Source: Cinnamomum chago (taxonomy: Eukaryota > Streptophyta > Magnoliopsida > Laurales > Lauraceae). From it: a DNA stretch of 64,000 nt. Shown here piece by piece: positions 57,560 to 64,000 of the stretch; the first letter of the stretch is position 1; the number at the start of each line of letters is the position of its first letter. The translations under genes were made by a program, and so were the position numbers. Below the pieces are notes generated by a model. The model was not told the DNA's origin, ran no database searches, and saw only the letters and a program-made list of their open reading frames with translations. The stretch spans positions 30,293,501 through 30,357,500 of the forward strand of contig CP142455.1 of the NCBI GenBank assembly GCA_038049695.1, read 5' to 3'.

Positions 57560-58226
57560 TGTAAGTGCCTAAAAATTACGGACTTGGTTAGGAGAGGATC
57601 GGGCTCTCAATTTGATTATTTGGGAAGAGATTATCCTCCTGGAACCTGAAAGGGAAAGCAAAAACAAATGTCAAAGCTCCTGGCTGCAGGCAGCCGAAGG
57701 CACTCCGATGCCTGAGTTAGTTTGGTGATTGAACTGAGGAGGAGTGAATGGAGAAGAAGAAAGAGTATATGAATATCTCTTCTTGCATACCTTTGGTGGT
57801 TTTACCTCATGCATATATATAGGCGTGAGTTGACTCTTGGGGCAGAGTCCCATTAGGCCCTTCCTAAGTGAGGTAGGTGAAAAGGGGAAGTCCCATCAGG
57901 CCATGCTCTGCTCTCTTGTGGTTCCCGCTTTGCCAGGGATAGTGGGCGCTTTGTCAGGGATTCTGGACGTGATCGTTGGATAGAGACAACTCCTTTCCTG
58001 ACAGTACGTTCTGCAACGAGGCTGCCCTGACGTCTGGCACTTCTATCAAGATTGGGTACTTTTTACCAAGATCAGGTAGTACTACCAAGCTGCTTAATGC
58101 CGAGATCAGGATACGCCTAGCTGGTACTGAGGGGAGGACCGAGCTCAGGCGCTAAGGCAAGGACCGACCTCAGGTGCTATTACCGAAATTAGGACAATCT
58201 CGCTAGTATGAAAATATCCCCACACA
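57560..58226 (-). repeat. 5' LTR of the Tat derivative
   Basis: 667 bp. In the first 470 aligned bases I count about 26 substitutions against its partner at 53749-54441. Confidence 0.92.
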
Positions 58227-58442
58227 ACTCCAATTAAAAAAATATATATCCAACACCGAATTGACCTGCAGTGATAAAAAGTAAAATCACCAAGAGATGA
58301 AGATCATAAGAGTACCCGTAGCATCAACTGTTAACACTATACAATCATACCCATGTGCCCTTTGTCCACAAAAAAAACATAATTGCATGCATATGAACGC
58401 ACCTCGAGGTTTTATATTATCTGTAGCAACAGCTGGAGCCAT

Positions 58443-59008
58443 GAGATGATCAGAGAACAGATAATACTAAAAAAAGAACCTGCACAAGATGAACAAATTC
58501 TGCTTACTTGAGATACAAACTACAAACTAGTGTTCCTTCTTATTAAAGGAAAACAGGCCATGTGTTTTAGAGGATTCACAAATCTGAATAAGGGGCTGTT
58601 TGCAGTAGTAGCTTATCAGTTTTACAATGTTCCAAAACAGGAAATGAAAAGAAGATATCTTTATACATCAAAAATCAATGCGAAGATAGAGAAAGAAAGA
58701 TTTCAAATAGCTTAAATAAAAATTGCTAATAAGGTAGAAACCAATCAAGACTATCCAAAAGAAACTCCAATGAAAAGAACGGATTGAAATCACACAAAAG
58801 ACGATGAAGACAACTGTTTTTACAGTCCAGTGAACCAGTGAAACAATCTGTTGAATAAAAAAATTCGGGTTCCTATCAAGATCTTTACACTAATCGAACA
58901 AAAGAGGCAGCAGAAATGCTGAGGTCAATGAAAAAGATCTGCAACAACAACGATTAGCAAAACAGAGAAGAAGAGGAAGGGAAGTCAGAATCGAAAGCTT
59001 AAAGAGAA
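58443..59008 (-). other. Likely 5' leader and promoter region of thiolase copy B
   Basis: Upstream of exon 1 on the minus strand. A CTTGTGCAG acceptor lies just before the leader of exon 1 and a CT-rich stretch lies near 58950-58985, consistent with a split 5' untranslated region. No TATA box was assigned. The presumed PIF/Harbinger terminus starts immediately beyond. Confidence 0.35.
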
Positions 59009-59299
59009 TTAGGGCCTGTTTGGATAGAGAAGTAATGGAATGAAGTTAAGTTAAATAAGGCCCAATGGTTAAAATTTTCAACTCATCGTTGTTTGGATTG
59101 GGCTGGCCCGACGAATGAAGTATTCTGGTCGGCCCACGTGGATCCCATTTCACTTCAACGCAAACCACTTCGGTTTTTCTGGGTGAAATCGATTCTACTC
59201 CCTCTCCTCTACTCTCACTTCAACGCAACCGTCTGCAACTTGATCTCAGGTAGTCTCTCTCTCCCTCCCTCTCTCTCTCTCTTGATAATGGGTGACGAT

Positions 59300-62010
59300 T
59301 TCTGGTTTCTAGACACGGTTTGAAGGATTGGATTAGGGCTTACAATTTTGTTGCAGGTTCTGATGGATTAGGTTCAGTTTGGGGTTCGATTGAATCGTGG
59401 TGGATGTTCGCTGGGTTTAAGGTTTGGGTCTGGTTTGGTAAGGGGAAGGAGTATTAGGGTTGGGTTATTATTTGATGAGAGGGTTTGGAATTTTCGAATG
59501 CTGGGTTTGGAATGATTTTGGGGTTTTGGGATAGATGGGATTGAAGGATTGGTGAGGTTGTACGGTTTGGAGATGGGGTGGGTGACTAGGATTGGAACAA
59601 TTTGGGATGAGTGCAATCGTTTGGGGGGTTTGGGTTTCGGCAGTTGTGGTGAATGGGACTTGGTTTAGGGCTTATTTGGTTGGGTCTGAGGTTTTGAAGA
59701 GGATACAGGGTAATTACGAGTGCAACAGAGGCACAACAGTTCACAACTGGGAGTTTCTTATTCCCAGCCAGCCGATATGGCACTTTCATCCCACACTCCT
59801 CACTCTCTGAGCTATACTACCACTGTTTTGTTGTTTTATCTTTGTGATCCTATCATCACCCATTGACCAATAGTTTTAAATTGTCCACATGAACCAGCTC
59901 TATTGGAAATATTCCTTGTTTCTGCCTGTTCTTGTTTGGTGGGACACTGAAATCTCCTATTTAAGAGATGAGACTAGTACAGTGACACAAGTTTATTTAT
60001 TTGTAGAGGTCAGTTGCCGTTGCCCAATGGCCACAGGACATTCCTAATCATGCTTTGAGTTGGGTTTCTTTATTTGATCACTTACAGTTTATATTTGCTT
60101 CTTCCAATGCCTCTGTGTCTCGTAGTCGAATACAGTCCACAGGAAGCTCAGCATTTCATTTTATTTGGATTCTAAGAAGAATTCGGCTTCTGGGTTGTTT
60201 CGGTCCAATGTTAATTTGTTTTAAACTGCGTCGTCACTGATGGTTTATTGGCTTTTCAATGTTGTGAGAGGTGGTTTTTAATATGTCAGATGAACAAGTT
60301 GCAGTAGAATCCTTTAGATATTTTGTTTTCATTAGTGTTAAACAGAGTAATAGATTGTTCAATATTTAAAAAGCTGTTAGGTGGTTTCGAATTTTCAATT
60401 GCCTCAAGTTAATTATTCTATGTTGAGACTAAGCCATCTCTGTTTTTTGTGTTTGATTCTACAATAATTCATTCCTCTGATGTTTGTGTGTCTTCTCTTT
60501 GCATTCAAAGAAGACCCACTTCCACCTTCGAGTCTTTAACTGACTGGTCTCATTATAGAGTATACCCAGTGTTTGATTTGAGTGAGATATTAGTAGTGAA
60601 AAGTTCATTCCTCCCACTGTGTAATTGGGAAGTCAATTCTTGATTTCTGTTGAGAGAGGGTTTAGTATATTACCTTTTGAAACTCAGTACTGGGAGAGAG
60701 GGAATGCGTGAAGCATGTTGGACAAGAGAGGAGGATGGGCTCATGTGTATTTATGATGTATTTACTCCTCTGAGCTTGGTTCTTGTTTGTTAATTGCTCT
60801 TATCTAACTCTCATGTTTGATGTTTACGCATGTAGCTAGAAATTGTTGTATTATTTTGAGATGGATGGATGGATAGGGATGTGATCCAGACCTAGATCCA
60901 ACTCCAAAGATTATTACATATAGATTTATGTGATCCATCCGATGTTTTTCAATGTAAAAACTCGGACCTGAATTATAAATTAAGATGTTGAGTGCATTAG
61001 TATGTTACCATAAAAGATCTTCAAAAGAAATTATTTAAATCTGGAGTGAGATATTAAATGGTACATGATTAGAGGTATGTAGTTGGTGAATGCCATATAA
61101 TTCAAGCTGTGTATACCTATCAAACCTTTATGTAGATGATGTGGTTATCATGGATTCAAATGCCTTGCTTGAAAAATGTGGTGGGGAATACTTTGGATAA
61201 TTGGATACAAGATTGAAAGCCCCTCTGTACCCCAAAACCACTCCTCAAAACAAGTAAGGTCTTGACTTGTTTGAGTAAATTCCTACAAAATAAGGGCAAA
61301 ACAAGTGGTCCATAAACCAAGTAACTTTAGCATAAACAAAAGGCCTCATTCAGCAATGCTTCTATTGGTTTTTTCATTTATAGTGATAAGGACTTCTTTA
61401 CTTATCCACTCCCTCTGGTGCAAGTGATTTGGGTGAGTCCCACTTCTTTTTTTTTTTTACTACTCAGTCAATGCCATGTGTTAACATGTATATACAGTTA
61501 AAACATGCATAAGAAAGAGAAAAATTGTATATACAATGGTGGGTGTTTTTGCCTATTTGAATGATGTGAGTTGTCAGCATTGGTTTAAATTAAATGGCAA
61601 TATCTTCTTTTAACTTCTGGTGTGTTTATGGAAAATTAGTGCGTGCATTTGGTAGTCATTGGCAGTAGAGGAGGGGAATAGGAATTGAACAAGGGATGAG
61701 GTAGGCTTCCAAAGAGAAGAAATCCAGATTCTTATGGAAATTCCCCTTGTTTGAAATTCCTATGAGAGGAGCATCATAAAATTCCTGTTTCGGCCCTCAA
61801 ATTCATCTTGTCCACATTCAGCCTGTTAATAATTGTCACTTAATAATAGCCTTCCATTTTGGTTGTTGTGACTTGAGACCCATTTAATTCATGTGGAGGT
61901 CCCTTCATTTATAGGTGTTTTTTTTTTTGTTTATAATTCATTCATGGTTTCTATGTCACTTACAGTGACGATTCATTCATTTGCCTTATTGGAATCTTGT
62001 TGATTGCTTT
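59300..62010. other. Between the Harbinger-like terminus and the transposase, no gene recognised
   Basis: T-rich and G-rich single-copy-looking sequence. Bases 59085-59250 with donor-like CTCAG|GTAGTC could be an untranslated leader exon. A Myb-like second gene, often present in Harbinger elements, was not found. Confidence 0.35.
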
Positions 62011-62014
62011 GCAG

Positions 62015-62133
62015 AGGGGGGTTGGAGGCAAGGCAGTGGGTCAATTGAGAAATCAGTAAGCTCAAAACTAGAAGCCACCATAGCTAGGCAAATTCAAGCA
62101 CAATTCCAAACTTCTGTCAAGCAAGCTCTTCAG
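62015..62133 (+). pseudogene. Stray exon of a VARICOSE/EDC4-like decapping scaffold
   Basis: A 119-bp block with acceptor TTGCTTTGCAG and donor CAG|GTATGC. It encodes SVSSKLEATIARQIQAQF followed by QTSVKQALQ, which matches the conserved C-terminal helical region of plant VARICOSE (EDC4 homologue; the family has LEATVARQIQ.QFQTSGKQ.LQ). VARICOSE organises mRNA decapping in P-bodies. The exon is open, but no neighbouring VARICOSE exon is seen. A decayed partial copy of its second half lies at about 62302-62341. Most likely a captured or transposed fragment. Confidence 0.7.
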
Positions 62134-62691
62134 GTATGCACATTCTGGATTATTGAAATAGGCATATACTATTTGGTCAGATAGGATGTCAACTGGTACC
62201 CAGCCTAGCCCTGGGTGTAACTTGCTGCTCATTCTGGGTTTGAGTGAAGGCACACAAGCTGGGCCAGAGACTTAGATCTGAAATTCAATAATTAATTAAG
62301 CCATAGCTTGGCAAATTCAAGCACAATTTTAAACTTCTGTCTATGAACACCAATGATATTGGTCACTGTCTAAGAGGAAACTTTCCTCCTGTAGATGTTC
62401 CTGCAGTCGGACAAATGAAATTTAGGAGGGTTCCAGACCTCCAGTACTATTTCAATTGGAAGTGAAATTTGTCCCTAAGAACAGATTGGATTTTTTTTTT
62501 TGGTTTGTGTTTCTAAATGTAGCATTCAGCTTGAATACATTTTTTACTTATTATAGTTTTAGTAAACAGAAGATTGAAATATAGTTTTAGCTTCATTTGA
62601 TGATCAGAATGTTGGAGTTAATATACAATTATGAAGATAATTTATGAAGATGGTTGTATGTATAATTATATACTTTGCCTTTTAATATTAG

Positions 62692-64000
62692 ATGGATGGG
62701 TCAACTTCGAATCACGGAGAGGAGGAAGAAGAGGAAGAGGAACTTAGCCATAGAAATGTTGCCATCCTTGGGGCAGCAACTACTGCGGTGGAAATATGGC
62801 GGAACCAGATGACAACAATAGTTGCTTACTATGCAATGCTTCGAAACCCATTAGAAAGAGAAGATAGAGAAAGAGAACGAGAACTTTATATATCCACCTT
62901 GCCGAGAGGCCAAGAAGCCCACTGTATAAGCTAGTTGAGAATGAACAAGGAATGTTTTGATCTACTATGCAGTCATTTGAGAAATAGAGGGCTTTTGCAA
63001 GACACTCGTGGAGTGAAAGTGGAGGAGCAAGTTGTTTTGTTCTTGCACACTGTTGCACACAATGTTAGGAATAGAACAAATGCAATGCGATTTTTTAGAA
63101 GTGGAGAAACAATAAGTCGTCAATTCCATCGAGTACTAAGAGCGATTAATGCCTTAGCTCCTGATATTATAAGACAAGTCGGGAATGATGCACCTAGAGG
63201 GCCAGTTGGTTTTGAGGTACATATTATAGCACACTAGTCGTTTTCATAAATCAACAAAAATAAAGAATTATTGTCATTTTTTCTTGCATTCTAATAGGGT
63301 GCCGTTGGAGCTATTGACAGGACCCACATTCCTGCTTTTGTGCCTTCTCAATTGCAAAGCACATTTTGAAATAGAAAGGGCACATTGTCACAAACTGTAA
63401 TGGTTGCATGTGGCTTCGATTTAAACTTTCAATACGTACTTCCGGGGTGGGAGGGGTCAGCAACCGATGCCCGTGTACTACAAAATGCACTCGCCCGACC
63501 CGATCCACTTGTTGTTCCTCGAGGTAATGAAGTCTACTAATTTGATTTTTTTTTCCGCTTATTTTTCTATTTGAAAATGACTGGTCTTTAACTAACTCTT
63601 AATGCTTTAAAACCATGGGGAGTAGGTAGATACTATCTAGTTGATGGAGGGTATGCAAACCAACCTGGATTTCTAGCTCCGTATCGAATGGCTAGATATC
63701 ATCTTGCTGATTTTAGAAGGAGGAATCCTGTCAATTCAAGGAGGTCTTCAACAAAATGCATTCACAAGCACGAAATGTTATTGAGAGGGCTTTCGGAATC
63801 TTGAAAAATAGGTTTGGAATTTTGAAGACAGCACCTCCATATGATATTCATGTACAAATTGACATTGTAATAGCGTGTTGCATGCTTCACAACTTTATCA
63901 GAATGAATGGTGGGCATACTTTCGATGAAGAGCTCTTGGAAGATCACCTTGATGATGTAAATTCAAATGAGGAAAATGATCTCAATAGTGCACTTGCTTC
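62692..64000 (+). pseudogene. PIF/Harbinger transposase, decayed and 3' partial
   Basis: Three exons: 62692-63216, 63298-63523 and 63626 to the window edge, with clean GT..AG borders. Recognisable parts are RMNKECFDLLCSHLRNRG, MRFFRSGETISRQFHRVL, GAVGAIDRTHIPAF (first Asp), LPGWEGSATDARVL (second Asp), YYLVDGGYANQPGFLAPYR and NVIERAFGILKNRFGILK (catalytic Glu), ending CCMLHNFIRMNGG. This is the DDE_Tnp_4 domain shared with HARBI1/ALP1 proteins. Lesions: TAG 62932-62934, TGA 63367-63369 and a 1-base shift near 63738. An acidic Glu run follows the first codons. A domesticated gene is unlikely given the stops. Confidence 0.88.

Larger units (their letters stand above)
53749..58226 (-). mobile_element. 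Non-autonomous Tat-derived LTR element
   Basis: 4,478 bp on the minus strand with target duplication ACTCC (53744-53748 and 58227-58231). In element orientation LTRs run TGTGTGGGGATA to TAGGCACTTACA, and the primer site TGGCGCCGTCTGTGGGG matches that of the full-length Tat element. The interior has only the 5' part of gag, in several frames, and a 93-bp tandem array; protease, RT, RNase H and integrase are absent. It sits in thiolase copy B intron 1. LTR difference is about 5%, so it is older than the full-length Tat. Confidence 0.93.
59012..64000 (+). mobile_element. Probable PIF/Harbinger element, right end outside window
   Basis: GGGCCTGTTTGGATAG at 59012 is preceded by TTA (59009-59011), the target site of this superfamily, and a Harbinger-type transposase pseudogene lies in the same orientation at 62692-64000. 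The other terminus lies outside the window, so the link between this end and the transposase is inferred. Confidence 0.4.

Noticed and set aside
53749-58226. An independent new family unrelated to the Tat element at 15858
   Set aside because: LTR termini, primer site and gag start (MPPKTRNG) match the full-length Tat.
62692-64000. A domesticated ALP1/HARBI1-type host gene
   Set aside because: Two stops and a frameshift break it.

Overview
This window is nuclear DNA of a flowering plant. It shows intron-bearing genes with GT..AG borders, a Cf/Ve-type leucine-rich-repeat receptor-like protein, nested LTR retrotransposons of plant-specific lineages (Tat and Tekay Ty3/gypsy, and Ty1/copia), and plant DNA transposons (CACTA, hAT, Mutator-like, PIF/Harbinger). 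I cannot name the species.

Layout. 1-2.6 kb: the 3' part of a receptor-like protein gene. 4.4-6.1 kb: a truncated Tekay-like LTR and a broken copy of the receptor's C-terminus. 6.8-12.7 kb: a Mutator-like MITE with a 9-bp target duplication, LINE and copia debris, a tandem triplication and a SINE-like sequence, plus weak signs of an unidentified minus-strand gene. 15.8-27.5 kb: copy A of an acetoacetyl-CoA thiolase (AACT) gene on the minus strand, split in exon 4 by an 11.1-kb Tat element. That element carries a spliced antisense gene of about 765 codons with its own TATA box. 28.2-30.8 kb: a foldback CACTA MITE and a hAT element. 31.15-38.8 kb: a copia element whose gag start is split at codon 2 by a 2.4-kb non-autonomous CACTA element. 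39.3-49.8 kb: a full-length young Tekay chromovirus on the minus strand with two 2,772-bp LTRs and an uninterrupted 1,584-aa polyprotein. 50.5-58.4 kb: copy B of the AACT gene (exons 1-5), with a deleted Tat relative in intron 1. 59.0-64.0 kb: a decayed PIF/Harbinger transposase running off the right edge, and a stray exon of a VARICOSE/EDC4-like decapping scaffold.

How the pieces relate. Most of the window is transposons inserted into a duplicated thiolase locus. Copies A and B are homologous from intron 4 to intron 1. Copy B therefore gives the empty site for the Tat insertion in copy A, while copy A keeps five codons that copy B lost. Both copies are frameshifted, so neither should make a working enzyme. 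LTR comparison by eye suggests this order, oldest to youngest: Tat derivative (about 5% LTR difference), copia (about 2%), full-length Tat (10 differences in 677 bp), Tekay (about 14 in 2,772 bp).

No clearly new multi-gene system is visible. The most notable items are the spliced antisense gene with its own promoter signal, the Tat derivative in which pol is replaced by a 93-bp frame-preserving tandem array, the CACTA element packed with a palindromic 10-mer, and the insertion of Tat exactly inside the conserved thiolase motif.
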